Source: Pseudorasbora parva
Taxonomy: Eukaryota; Chordata; Actinopteri; Cypriniformes; Gobionidae
Length of the DNA: 64,000 bases
NCBI RefSeq assembly: GCF_024679245.1
Contig: NC_090177.1
Coordinates: forward strand, 48,023,353 to 48,087,352
Reading direction: 5' to 3'
A program made the position numbers and the translations under genes. Positions 8,944-21,078 of this stretch are shown piece after piece. The notes under the pieces were generated by a model, which was not told the origin of the DNA, ran no database searches, and was given only the letters and a program-made list of their open reading frames with translations. Within the stretch, counting starts at the first letter, position 1, and the number at the start of each line of letters is the position of its first letter.

Positions 8944-9131
8944 ATCGCTTCTCGGCCTTTTGGCTAAGATCAAGTGTAGTATCTGTTCTTATCAGTTTAA
9001 TATCTGATACGTCCCCTATCCGGGGACTGCATATTAAATTGATTTTTGGCACATGGAGCCGGAACCGGGGCTTGCTCCGTCCACTCCACGCATCGACCTG
9101 GTATTGCAGTGCCTCCAGGAACGGTGTGCTT
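8944..9131 (+). ncRNA. RNU2: U2 snRNA
   Basis: Consensus copy with the full upstream region and the T8 tract. The paired U1 starts at 9605. Confidence 0.96.
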
Positions 9132-9583
9132 CCCCTTTTTGGGGACTGCGAATTGTTGTGACTAATAGAAGAACCAACAACACCACTGGAATTTTTTTTG
9201 TCAGAGAATACAGAAATACGCAGGAAGCGCATACAGAATGACGATGAGGTGACGCAACGATGACCGTGCCACAGAGAAAGCAGCAAGCTGCGGTCATATG
9301 AGCATAGGGAAAAAAGAAGAACAAAAGCGTCGGTTGCCGGCCGGCTGACTCATCACCGTCACAGCACGTTTTTTGATGTCCCTCTTATTTGAGAGTCTTT
9401 ACCAACGAGCTGATGAGTCGAATCAGGGGTTTGTGTTGGATGGATTAGGGACACCTGATTCAAATCAAGGTCACGCACGCACGCACGCAGCAGTCAAGCA
9501 ATGGAAGGTGCCCCGTCCTTCCTTTTCTTGGGGGAGGGGAAGGTCACCGTGTTTGAGGATGGCGAAGGGGGATAGGGCGCCTC

Positions 9584-9600
9584 TGCCTGGAGGCCAGGCA
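9584..9600. repeat. Short inverted repeat just upstream of U1
   Basis: TGCCTGG-AGG-CCAGGCA is a perfect 7-bp inverted repeat at -21 to -5 of the U1 start at 9605. It is present in all units at the same offset. Confidence 0.85.
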
Positions 9601-9604
9601 ACTC

Positions 9605-9768
9605 ATACTTACCTGGCAGGGGAGACACCATGATCAGGAAGGTGGTTCACCCAGGGCGAGGCTCGGCCATTGCACTCCGGTTGTGCTGACCCCTGCGAAT
9701 TCCCCAAATGTGGGAATCTCGACTGCATAATTTATGGTAGTGGGGGACTGCGTTCGCGCTCTCCCCTG
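9605..9768 (+). ncRNA. RNU1: U1 snRNA
   Basis: Full 164-nt consensus copy. The following spacer carries the 224-bp deletion (junction 10492/10493). Confidence 0.97.
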
Positions 9769-10491
9769 TACACACTGGTTAAAAGCAGATAGCGTGGAGG
9801 GAAAAAGCGTGCGGTTCTTGACGCTTGTGGCGCCGCCCACTGCCCCAAAGGGTGAAGTTGCACCAGTTTTGTTATGTTTCTGTCTCTTTCTGCTGTGTCA
9901 GCCAGTGACCCGGAGAGTTCAGAGAACTGAACTGCGTTTGTTTTCATCGAGGTTGTCGAAACCTGCGACCGGTTTGCCGAATGTGGTTTTTCCCACAAAC
10001 TTTGATATTCAACGGACGAGTTGATTGACAGCAGTGGTCCCAAAGGCAAAGTTGTTCGGATGGAGGTTTTCTGTCGTATGGTACGACTGTCTCGTGCGCG
10101 TGCTGTGAAAAAGCACGCGACATACGTTCGCCTATAGCCGCTCTCATGTTGTTGCTTTTTCATTTTAAAGCGCCACTAGGTGGCCATTCACCGCGTCCTT
10201 TCTCGCCTGACCCCAGACTGAGCCCGTGCACGGGTGTACCGGCTTGGGTGAAATTGTCTCGTTCCGTCCAAGAGCTATAGCCGTTCTAGCAGACCCCGCC
10301 TCGCCCAGCCCGTAGGTTTCGGCCTGCCGCCGCCAAGCTGAATCGAAATTCCCACTTTTTTTCCGATCTGGACGGACAGTCAGACTCCAGAGAATCTTTC
10401 TGCACTGGTTTGGGCCAGATCGGGCAAAAGACCTAGGACTAGTGTGCAAAAGTAGGTTTTTCACAAAATCCCAAATACCCGAAAATTTCGC

Positions 10492-10493
10492 CT
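10492..10493 (+). other. 224-bp deletion junction abutting the U2 PSE
   Basis: Full units have 224 more bases between TTTCGCC and TCACCGCTTCCC (compare 8660-8883). Here the flanks are fused, so the sequence at U2 -61 and beyond is replaced by more distal spacer while the PSE is kept from its first base. The same junction occurs at 13926, 17360, 22627, 25576, 35848, 40626 and 42231 (last base before the break), so it arose once and spread. Confidence 0.95.
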
Positions 10494-10552
10494 CACCGCT
10501 TCCCAGATGGGCGTCGCCTTTGCCGGCTCCCCTGCCGCTGCGTCATTGTGTC

Positions 10553-10740
10553 ATCGCTTCTCGGCCTTTTGGCTAAGATCAAGTGTAGTATCTGTTCTTA
10601 TCAGTTTAATATCTGATACGTCCCCTATCCGGGGACTGCATATTAAATTGATTTTTGGCACATGGAGCCGGAACCGGGGCTTGCTCCGTCCACTCCACGC
10701 ATCGACCTGGTATTGCAGTGCCTCCAGGAACGGTGTGCTT
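10553..10740 (+). ncRNA. RNU2: U2 snRNA, trimmed upstream region
   Basis: Intact U2 with the PSE but with the 224 bp upstream of it deleted. T4 tract. First unit of the 3434-bp higher-order repeat. The paired U1 starts at 11210. Confidence 0.95.
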
Positions 10741-11209
10741 CCCCTTTTTGGGGACTGCGAATTGTTGTGACTAATAGAAGAACCAACAACACCACTGGAA
10801 TTTTGTCAGAGAATACAGAAATACGCAGGAAGCGCATACAGAACGACGATGAGGTGACGCAACGATGACCGTGCCACAGAGAAAGCAGCAAGCTGCGGTC
10901 ATATGAGCATAGGGAAAAAAGAAGAACAAAAGCGTCGGTTGCCGGCCGGCTGACTCATCACCGTCACAGCACGTTTTTTGATGTCCCTCTTATTTGAGAG
11001 TCTTTACCAACGAGCTGATGAGTCGAATCAGGGGTTTGTGTTGGATGGATTAGGGACACCTGATTCAAATCAAGGTCACGCACGCACGCACGCAGCAGTC
11101 AAGCAATGGAAGGTGCCCCGTCCTTCCTTTTCTTGGGGGAGGGGAAGGTCACCGTGTTTGAGGATGGCGAAGGGGGATAGGGCGCCTCTGCCTGGAGGCC
11201 AGGCAACTC

Positions 11210-11373
11210 ATACTTACCTGGCAGGGGAGACACCATGATCAGGAAGGTGGTTCACCCAGGGCGAGGCTCGGCCATTGCACTCCGGTTGTGCTGACCCCTG
11301 CGAATTCCCCAAATGTGGGAATCTCGACTGCATAATTTATGGTAGTGGGGGACTGCGTTTGCGCTCTCCCCTG
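11210..11373 (+). ncRNA. RNU1: U1 snRNA, UUUG tetraloop variant
   Basis: Full-length except for C to T at nt 151 (11360), which turns the stem-loop IV tetraloop TTCG into TTTG. Shared with copies at 14644 and 18078. Confidence 0.95.
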
Positions 11374-12381
11374 TACACACTGGTTAAAAGCAGATAGCGT
11401 GGAGGGAAAAAGCGTGCGGTTCTTGACGCTTGTGGCGCCGCCCACTGCCCCAAAGGGTGAAGTTGCACCAGTTTTGTTATGTTTCTGTCTCTTTCTGCTG
11501 TGTCAGCCAGTGACCCGGAGAGTTCAGAGAACTGAACTGCGTTTGTTTTCATCGAGGTTGTCGAAACCTGCGACCGGTTTGCCGAATGTGGTTTTTCCCA
11601 CAAACTTTGATATTCAACGGACGAGTTGATTGACAGCAGTGGTCCCAAAGGCAAAGTTGTTCGGATGGAGGTTTTCTGTCGTATGGTACGACTGTCTCGT
11701 GCGCGTGCTGTGAAAAAGCACGCGACATACGTTCGCCTATAGCCGCTCTCATGTTGTTGCTTTTTCATTTTAAAGCGCCACTAGGTGGCCATTCACCGCG
11801 TCCTTTCTCGCCTGACCCCAGACTGAGCCCGTGCACGGGTGTACCGGCTTGGGTGAAATTGTCTCGTTCCGTCCAAGAGCTATAGCCGTTCTAGCAGACC
11901 CCGCCTCGCCCAGCCCGTAGGTTTCGGCCTGCCGCCGCCAAGCTGAATCGAAATTCCCACTTTTTTTCCGATCTGGACGGACAGTCAGACTCCAGAGAAT
12001 CTTTCTGCACTGGTTTGGGCCAGATCGGGCAAAAGACCTAGGACTAGTGTGCAAAAGTAGGTTTTTCACAAAATCCCAAATACCCGAAAATTTCGCCAGC
12101 GCAACCTTCGAATCCGAGGCATGCGTCTCGCTCGGCTCGAGCCAAGGATTCCGATGATATAAGACACTTGGTTCTGCGGCGTGCGGTTTGGGAGCTACGA
12201 GCCATTTCGTGCCGGGCCCATCGGGGGGCCAGCCTTGGTGATGTTGTAGAGCGAGTGGCTAGTACCATCCCTCAAAGTTTCAGGTCTCTACGACGTAAGG
12301 CCTTTGCCAACCCTCCCCCCCTCACCGCTTCCCAGATGGGCGTCGCCTTTGCCGGCTCCCCTGCCGCTGCGTCATTGTGTC

Positions 12382-12569
12382 ATCGCTTCTCGGCCTTTTG
12401 GCTAAGATCAAGTGTAGTATCTGTTCTTATCAGTTTAATATCTGATACGTCCCCTATCCGGGGACTGCATATTAAATTGATTTTTGGCACATGGAGCCGG
12501 AACCGGGGCTTGCTCCGTCCACTCCACGCATCGACCTGGTATTGCAGTGCCTCCAGGAACGGTGTGCTT
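12382..12569 (+). ncRNA. RNU2: U2 snRNA
   Basis: Consensus copy, full upstream region, T4 tract. The paired U1 starts at 13039. Confidence 0.96.
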
Positions 12570-13038
12570 CCCCTTTTTGGGGACTGCGAATTGTTGTGAC
12601 TAATAGAAGAACCAACAACACCACTGGAATTTTGTCAGAGAATACAGAAATACGCAGGAAGCGCATACAGAATGACGATGAGGTGACGCAACGATGACCG
12701 TGCCACAGAGAAAGCAGCAAGCTGCGGTCATATGAGCATAGGGAAAAAAGAAGAACAAAAGCGTCGGTTGCCGGCCGGCTGACTCATCACCGTCACAGCA
12801 CGTTTTTTGATGTCCCTCTTATTTGAGAGTCTTTACCAACGAGCTGATGAGTCGAATCAGGGGTTTGTGTTGGATGGATTAGGGACACCTGATTCAAATC
12901 AAGGTCACGCACGCACGCACGCAGCAGTCAAGCAATGGAAGGTGCCCCGTCCTTCCTTTTCTTGGGGGAGGGGAAGGTCACCGTGTTTGAGGATGGCGAA
13001 GGGGGATAGGGGGCCTCTGCCTGGAGGCCAGGCAACTC

Positions 13039-13202
13039 ATACTTACCTGGCAGGGGAGACACCATGATCAGGAAGGTGGTTCACCCAGGGCGAGGCTCGG
13101 CCATTGCACTCCGGTTGTGCTGACCCCTGCGAATTCCCCAAATGTGGGAATCTCGACTGCATAATTTATGGTAGTGGGGGACTGCGTTCGCGCTCTCCCC
13201 TG
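13039..13202 (+). ncRNA. RNU1: U1 snRNA
   Basis: Full 164-nt consensus copy in the second unit of the 3434-bp repeat. Confidence 0.97.
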
Positions 13203-13986
13203 TACACACTGGTTAAAAGCAGATAGCGTGGAGGGAAAAAGCGTGCGGTTCTTGACGCTTGTGGCGCCGCCCACTGCCCCAAAGGGTGAAGTTGCACCAG
13301 TTTTGTTATGTTTCTGTCTCTTTCTGCTGTGTCAGCCAGTGACCCGGAGAGTTCAGAGAACTGAACTGCGTTTGTTTTCATCGAGGTTGTCGAAACCTGC
13401 GACCGGTTTGCCGAATGTGGTTTTTCCCACAAACTTTGATATTCAACGGACGAGTTGATTGACAGCAGTGGTCCCAAAGGCAAAGTTGTTCGGATGGAGG
13501 TTTTCTGTCGTATGGTACGACTGTCTCGTGCGCGTGCTGTGAAAAAGCACGCGACATACGTTCGCCTATAGCCGCTCTCATGTTGTTGCTTTTTCATTTT
13601 AAAGCGCCACTAGGTGGCCATTCACCGCGTCCTTTCTCGCCTGACCCCAGACTGAGCCCGTGCACGGGTGTACCGGCTTGGGTGAAATTGTCTCGTTCCG
13701 TCCAAGAGCTATAGCCGTTCTAGCAGACCCCGCCTCGCCCAGCCCGTAGGTTTCGGCCTGCCGCCGCCAAGCTGAATCGAAATTCCCACTTTTTTTCCGA
13801 TCTGGACGGACAGTCAGACTCCAGAGAATCTTTCTGCACTGGTTTGGGCCAGATCGGGCAAAAGACCTAGGACTAGTGTGCAAAAGTAGGTTTTTCACAA
13901 AATCCCAAATACCCGAAAATTTCGCCTCACCGCTTCCCAGATGGGCGTCGCCTTTGCCGGCTCCCCTGCCGCTGCGTCATTGTGTC

Positions 13987-14174
13987 ATCGCTTCTCGGCC
14001 TTTTGGCTAAGATCAAGTGTAGTATCTGTTCTTATCAGTTTAATATCTGATACGTCCCCTATCCGGGGACTGCATATTAAATTGATTTTTGGCACATGGA
14101 GCCGGAACCGGGGCTTGCTCCGTCCACTCCACGCATCGACCTGGTATTGCAGTGCCTCCAGGAACGGTGTGCTT
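13987..14174 (+). ncRNA. RNU2: U2 snRNA, trimmed upstream region
   Basis: Intact U2 with the PSE; 224-bp deletion upstream. T4 tract. The paired U1 starts at 14644. Confidence 0.95.
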
Positions 14175-14643
14175 CCCCTTTTTGGGGACTGCGAATTGTT
14201 GTGACTAATAGAAGAACCAACAACACCACTGGAATTTTGTCAGAGAATACAGAAATACGCAGGAAGCGCATACAGAACGACGATGAGGTGACGCAACGAT
14301 GACCGTGCCACAGAGAAAGCAGCAAGCTGCGGTCATATGAGCATAGGGAAAAAAGAAGAACAAAAGCGTCGGTTGCCGGCCGGCTGACTCATCACCGTCA
14401 CAGCACGTTTTTTGATGTCCCTCTTATTTGAGAGTCTTTACCAACGAGCTGATGAGTCGAATCAGGGGTTTGTGTTGGATGGATTAGGGACACCTGATTC
14501 AAATCAAGGTCACGCACGCACGCACGCAGCAGTCAAGCAATGGAAGGTGCCCCGTCCTTCCTTTTCTTGGGGGAGGGGAAGGTCACCGTGTTTGAGGATG
14601 GCGAAGGGGGATAGGGCGCCTCTGCCTGGAGGCCAGGCAACTC

Positions 14644-14807
14644 ATACTTACCTGGCAGGGGAGACACCATGATCAGGAAGGTGGTTCACCCAGGGCGAGG
14701 CTCGGCCATTGCACTCCGGTTGTGCTGACCCCTGCGAATTCCCCAAATGTGGGAATCTCGACTGCATAATTTATGGTAGTGGGGGACTGCGTTTGCGCTC
14801 TCCCCTG
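14644..14807 (+). ncRNA. RNU1: U1 snRNA, UUUG tetraloop variant
   Basis: Full-length with T at nt 151, as in the copies at 11210 and 18078. Confidence 0.95.
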
Positions 14808-15815
14808 TACACACTGGTTAAAAGCAGATAGCGTGGAGGGAAAAAGCGTGCGGTTCTTGACGCTTGTGGCGCCGCCCACTGCCCCAAAGGGTGAAGTTGC
14901 ACCAGTTTTGTTATGTTTCTGTCTCTTTCTGCTGTGTCAGCCAGTGACCCGGAGAGTTCAGAGAACTGAACTGCGTTTGTTTTCATCGAGGTTGTCGAAA
15001 CCTGCGACCGGTTTGCCGAATGTGGTTTTTCCCACAAACTTTGATATTCAACGGACGAGTTGATTGACAGCAGTGGTCCCAAAGGCAAAGTTGTTCGGAT
15101 GGAGGTTTTCTGTCGTATGGTACGACTGTCTCGTGCGCGTGCTGTGAAAAAGCACGCGACATACGTTCGCCTATAGCCGCTCTCATGTTGTTGCTTTTTC
15201 ATTTTAAAGCGCCACTAGGTGGCCATTCACCGCGTCCTTTCTCGCCTGACCCCAGACTGAGCCCGTGCACGGGTGTACCGGCTTGGGTGAAATTGTCTCG
15301 TTCCGTCCAAGAGCTATAGCCGTTCTAGCAGACCCCGCCTCGCCCAGCCCGTAGGTTTCGGCCTGCCGCCGCCAAGCTGAATCGAAATTCCCACTTTTTT
15401 TCCGATCTGGACGGACAGTCAGACTCCAGAGAATCTTTCTGCACTGGTTTGGGCCAGATCGGGCAAAAGACCTAGGACTAGTGTGCAAAAGTAGGTTTTT
15501 CACAAAATCCCAAATACCCGAAAATTTCGCCAGCGCAACCTTCAAATCCGAGGCATGCGTCTCGCTCGGCTCGAGCCAAGGATTCCGATGATATAAGACA
15601 CTTGGTTCTGCGGCGTGCGGTTTGGGAGCTACGAGCCATTTCGTGCCGGGCCCATCGGGGGGCCAGCCTTGGTGATGTTGTAGAGCGAGTGGCTAGTACC
15701 ATCCCTCAAAGTTTCAGGTCTCTACGACGTAAGGCCTTTGCCAACCCTCCCCCCCTCACCGCTTCCCAGATGGGCGTCGCCTTTGCCGGCTCCCCTGCCG
15801 CTGCGTCATTGTGTC

Positions 15816-16003
15816 ATCGCTTCTCGGCCTTTTGGCTAAGATCAAGTGTAGTATCTGTTCTTATCAGTTTAATATCTGATACGTCCCCTATCCGGGGACT
15901 GCATATTAAATTGATTTTTGGCACATGGAGCCGGAACCGGGGCTTGCTCCGTCCACTCCACGCATCGACCTGGTATTGCAGTGCCTCCAGGAACGGTGTG
16001 CTT
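15816..16003 (+). ncRNA. RNU2: U2 snRNA
   Basis: Consensus copy, full upstream region, T4 tract. Upstream, CTTCAAATCC at 15540-15549 replaces the usual CTTCGAATCC. The paired U1 starts at 16473. Confidence 0.96.
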
Positions 16004-16472
16004 CCCCTTTTTGGGGACTGCGAATTGTTGTGACTAATAGAAGAACCAACAACACCACTGGAATTTTGTCAGAGAATACAGAAATACGCAGGAAGCGCAT
16101 ACAGAATGACGATGAGGTGACGCAACGATGACCGTGCCACAGAGAAAGCAGCAAGCTGCGGTCATATGAGCATAGGGAAAAAAGAAGAACAAAAGCGTCG
16201 GTTGCCGGCCGGCTGACTCATCACCGTCACAGCACGTTTTTTGATGTCCCTCTTATTTGAGAGTCTTTACCAACGAGCTGATGAGTCGAATCAGGGGTTT
16301 GTGTTGGATGGATTAGGGACACCTGATTCAAATCAAGGTCACGCACGCACGCACGCAGCAGTCAAGCAATGGAAGGTGCCCCGTCCTTCCTTTTCTTGGG
16401 GGAGGGGAAGGTCACCGTGTTTGAGGATGGCGAAGGGGGATAGGGGGCCTCTGCCTGGAGGCCAGGCAACTC

Positions 16473-16636
16473 ATACTTACCTGGCAGGGGAGACACCATG
16501 ATCAGGAAGGTGGTTCACCCAGGGCGAGGCTCGGCCATTGCACTCCGGTTGTGCTGACCCCTGCGAATTCCCCAAATGTGGGAATCTCGACTGCATAATT
16601 TATGGTAGTGGGGGACTGCGTTCGCGCTCTCCCCTG
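16473..16636 (+). ncRNA. RNU1: U1 snRNA
   Basis: Full 164-nt consensus copy. Confidence 0.97.
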
Positions 16637-17420
16637 TACACACTGGTTAAAAGCAGATAGCGTGGAGGGAAAAAGCGTGCGGTTCTTGACGCTTGTGGCG
16701 CCGCCCACTGCCCCAAAGGGTGAAGTTGCACCAGTTTTGTTATGTTTCTGTCTCTTTCTGCTGTGTCAGCCAGTGACCCGGAGAGTTCAGAGAACTGAAC
16801 TGCGTTTGTTTTCATCGAGGTTGTCGAAACCTGCGACCGGTTTGCCGAATGTGGTTTTTCCCACAAACTTTGATATTCAACGGACGAGTTGATTGACAGC
16901 AGTGGTCCCAAAGGCAAAGTTGTTCGGATGGAGGTTTTCTGTCGTATGGTACGACTGTCTCGTGCGCGTGCTGTGAAAAAGCACGCGACATACGTTCGCC
17001 TATAGCCGCTCTCATGTTGTTGCTTTTTCATTTTAAAGCGCCACTAGGTGGCCATTCACCGCGTCCTTTCTCGCCTGACCCCAGACTGAGCCCGTGCACG
17101 GGTGTACCGGCTTGGGTGAAATTGTCTCGTTCCGTCCAAGAGCTATAGCCGTTCTAGCAGACCCCGCCTCGCCCAGCCCGTAGGTTTCGGCCTGCCGCCG
17201 CCAAGCTGAATCGAAATTCCCACTTTTTTTCCGATCTGGACGGACAGTCAGACTCCAGAGAATCTTTCTGCACTGGTTTGGGCCAGATCGGGCAAAAGAC
17301 CTAGGACTAGTGTGCAAAAGTAGGTTTTTCACAAAATCCCAAATACCCGAAAATTTCGCCTCACCGCTTCCCAGATGGGCGTCGCCTTTGCCGGCTCCCC
17401 TGCCGCTGCGTCATTGTGTC

Positions 17421-17608
17421 ATCGCTTCTCGGCCTTTTGGCTAAGATCAAGTGTAGTATCTGTTCTTATCAGTTTAATATCTGATACGTCCCCTATCCGG
17501 GGACTGCATATTAAATTGATTTTTGGCACATGGAGCCGGAACCGGGGCTTGCTCCGTCCACTCCACGCATCGACCTGGTATTGCAGTGCCTCCAGGAACG
17601 GTGTGCTT
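17421..17608 (+). ncRNA. RNU2: U2 snRNA, trimmed upstream region
   Basis: Intact U2 with the PSE; 224-bp deletion upstream. T4 tract. The paired U1 starts at 18078. Confidence 0.95.
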
Positions 17609-18077
17609 CCCCTTTTTGGGGACTGCGAATTGTTGTGACTAATAGAAGAACCAACAACACCACTGGAATTTTGTCAGAGAATACAGAAATACGCAGGAAG
17701 CGCATACAGAACGACGATGAGGTGACGCAACGATGACCGTGCCACAGAGAAAGCAGCAAGCTGCGGTCATATGAGCATAGGGAAAAAAGAAGAACAAAAG
17801 CGTCGGTTGCCGGCCGGCTGACTCATCACCGTCACAGCACGTTTTTTGATGTCCCTCTTATTTGAGAGTCTTTACCAACGAGCTGATGAGTCGAATCAGG
17901 GGTTTGTGTTGGATGGATTAGGGACACCTGATTCAAATCAAGGTCACGCACGCACGCACGCAGCAGTCAAGCAATGGAAGGTGCCCCGTCCTTCCTTTTC
18001 TTGGGGGAGGGGAAGGTCACCGTGTTTGAGGATGGCGAAGGGGGATAGGGCGCCTCTGCCTGGAGGCCAGGCAACTC

Positions 18078-18241
18078 ATACTTACCTGGCAGGGGAGACA
18101 CCATGATCAGGAAGGTGGTTCACCCAGGGCGAGGCTCGGCCATTGCACTCCGGTTGTGCTGACCCCTGCGAATTCCCCAAATGTGGGAATCTCGACTGCA
18201 TAATTTATGGTAGTGGGGGACTGCGTTTGCGCTCTCCCCTG
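18078..18241 (+). ncRNA. RNU1: U1 snRNA, UUUG tetraloop variant
   Basis: Full-length with T at nt 151, third and last copy of this variant in the window. Confidence 0.95.
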
Positions 18242-19249
18242 TACACACTGGTTAAAAGCAGATAGCGTGGAGGGAAAAAGCGTGCGGTTCTTGACGCTTG
18301 TGGCGCCGCCCACTGCCCCAAAGGGTGAAGTTGCACCAGTTTTGTTATGTTTCTGTCTCTTTCTGCTGTGTCAGCCAGTGACCCGGAGAGTTCAGAGAAC
18401 TGAACTGCGTTTGTTTTCATCGAGGTTGTCGAAACCTGCGACCGGTTTGCCGAATGTGGTTTTTCCCACAAACTTTGATATTCAACGGACGAGTTGATTG
18501 ACAGCAGTGGTCCCAAAGGCAAAGTTGTTCGGATGGAGGTTTTCTGTCGTATGGTACGACTGTCTCGTGCGCGTGCTGTGAAAAAGCACGCGACATACGT
18601 TCGCCTATAGCCGCTCTCATGTTGTTGCTTTTTCATTTTAAAGCGCCACTAGGTGGCCATTCACCGCGTCCTTTCTCGCCTGACCCCAGACTGAGCCCGT
18701 GCACGGGTGTACCGGCTTGGGTGAAATTGTCTCGTTCCGTCCAAGAGCTATAGCCGTTCTAGCAGACCCCGCCTCGCCCAGCCCGTAGGTTTCGGCCTGC
18801 CGCCGCCAAGCTGAATCGAAATTCCCACTTTTTTTCCGATCTGGACGGACAGTCAGACTCCAGAGAATCTTTCTGCACTGGTTTGGGCCAGATCGGGCAA
18901 AAGACCTAGGACTAGTGTGCAAAAGTAGGTTTTTCACAAAATCCCAAATACCCGAAAATTTCGCCAGCGCAACCTTCGAATCCGAGGCATGCGTCTCGCT
19001 CGGCTCGAGCCAAGGATTCCGATGATATAAGACACTTGGTTCTGCGGCGTGCGGTTTGGGAGCTACGAGCCATTTCGTGCCGGGCCCATCGGGGGGCCAG
19101 CCTTGGTGATGTTGTAGAGCGAGTGGCTAGTACCATCCCTCAAAGTTTCAGGTCTCTACGACGTAAGGCCTTTGCCAACCCTCCCCCCCTCACCGCTTCC
19201 CAGATGGGCGTCGCCTTTGCCGGCTCCCCTGCCGCTGCGTCATTGTGTC

Positions 19250-19437
19250 ATCGCTTCTCGGCCTTTTGGCTAAGATCAAGTGTAGTATCTGTTCTTATCA
19301 GTTTAATATCTGATACGTCCCCTATCCGGGGACTGCATATTAAATTGATTTTTGGCACATGGAGCCGGAACCGGGGCTTGCTCCGTCCACTCCACGCATC
19401 GACCTGGTATTGCAGTGCCTCCAGGAACGGTGTGCTT
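19250..19437 (+). ncRNA. RNU2: U2 snRNA
   Basis: Consensus copy, full upstream region, T4 tract. The paired U1 starts at 19907. Confidence 0.96.
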
Positions 19438-19906
19438 CCCCTTTTTGGGGACTGCGAATTGTTGTGACTAATAGAAGAACCAACAACACCACTGGAATTT
19501 TGTCAGAGAATACAGAAATACGCAGGAAGCGCATACAGAATGACGATGAGGTGACGCAACGATGACCGTGCCACAGAGAAAGCAGCAAGCTGCGGTCATA
19601 TGAGCATAGGGAAAAAAGAAGAACAAAAGCGTCGGTTGCCGGCCGGCTGACTCATCACCGTCACAGCACGTTTTTTGATGTCCCTCTTATTTGAGAGTCT
19701 TTACCAACGAGCTGATGAGTCGAATCAGGGGTTTGTGTTGGATGGATTAGGGACACCTGATTCAAATCAAGGTCACGCACGCACGCACGCAGCAGTCAAG
19801 CAATGGAAGGTGCCCCGTCCTTCCTTTTCTTGGGGGAGGGGAAGGTCACCGTGTTTGAGGATGGCGAAGGGGGATAGGGGGCCTCTGCCTGGAGGCCAGG
19901 CAACTC

Positions 19907-20070
19907 ATACTTACCTGGCAGGGGAGACACCATGATCAGGAAGGTGGTTCACCCAGGGCGAGGCTCGGCCATTGCACTCCGGTTGTGCTGACCCCTGCGA
20001 ATTCCCCAAATGTGGGAATCTCGACTGCATAATTTATGGTAGTGGGGGACTGCGTTCGCGCTCTCCCCTG
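19907..20070 (+). ncRNA. RNU1: U1 snRNA
   Basis: Full 164-nt consensus copy. Confidence 0.97.
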
Positions 20071-21078
20071 TACACACTGGTTAAAAGCAGATAGCGTGGA
20101 GGGAAAAAGCGTGCGGTTCTTGACGCTTGTGGCGCCGCCCACTGCCCCAAAGGGTGAAGTTGCACCAGTTTTGTTATGTTTCTGTCTCTTTCTGCTGTGT
20201 CAGCCAGTGACCCGGAGAGTTCAGAGAACTGAACTGCGTTTGTTTTCATCGAGGTTGTCGAAACCTGCGACCGGTTTGCCGAATGTGGTTTTTCCCACAA
20301 ACTTTGATATTCAACGGACGAGTTGATTGACAGCAGTGGTCCCAAAGGCAAAGTTGTTCGGATGGAGGTTTTCTGTCGTATGGTACGACTGTCTCGTGCG
20401 CGTGCTGTGAAAAAGCACGCGACATACGTTCGCCTATAGCCGCTCTCATGTTGTTGCTTTTTCATTTTAAAGCGCCACTAGGTGGCCATTCACCGCGTCC
20501 TTTCTCGCCTGACCCCAGACTGAGCCCGTGCACGGGTGTACCGGCTTGGGTGAAATTGTCTCGTTCCGTCCAAGAGCTATAGCCGTTCTAGCAGACCCCG
20601 CCTCGCCCAGCCCGTAGGTTTCGGCCTGCCGCCGCCAAGCTGAATCGAAATTCCCACTTTTTTTCCGATCTGGACGGACAGTCAGACTCCAGAGAATCTT
20701 TCTGCACTGGTTTGGGCCAGATCGGGCAAAAGACCTAGGACTAGTGTGCAAAAGTAGGTTTTTCACAAAATCCCAAATACCCGAAAATTTCGCCAGCGCA
20801 ACCTTCGAATCCGAGGCATGCGTCTCGCTCGGCTCGAGCCAAGGATTCCGATGATATAAGACACTTGGTTCTGCGGCGTGCGGTTTGGGAGCTACGAGCC
20901 ATTTCGTGCCGGGCCCATCGGGGGGCCAGCCTTGGTGATGTTGTAGAGCGAGTGGCTAGTACCATCCCTCAAAGTTTCAGGTCTCTACGACGTAAGGCCT
21001 TTGCCAACCCTCCCCCCCTCACCGCTTCCCAGATGGGCGTCGCCTTTGCCGGCTCCCCTGCCGCTGCGTCATTGTGTC

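Larger units (their letters stand above)
10553..20794 (+). repeat. Higher-order repeat, 3434-bp two-unit period, three copies
   Basis: Units starting at 10553, 13987 and 17421 share the 224-bp upstream deletion and a T at U1 nt 151. The alternating units at 12382, 15816 and 19250 share a full upstream region and the GGGGATAGGGGG variant before U1. Both series repeat at exactly 3434 bp. The third copy loses the pattern at about 20794, where the next U2 has the full upstream region. Confidence 0.93.

Noticed and set aside
8730..9161. 143-codon plus-strand frame running through the U2 promoter and U2, repeated in most units
   Set aside because: It overlaps U2 and its PSE, has no homology I recognise, and is broken by harmless spacer deletions in other units. 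Its repetition is due to the array.
9408..9465. C/D-box snoRNA candidate (CTGATGA ... CTGA) upstream of U1
   Set aside because: The C box lacks the leading purine, and the flanks do not pair into a terminal stem.
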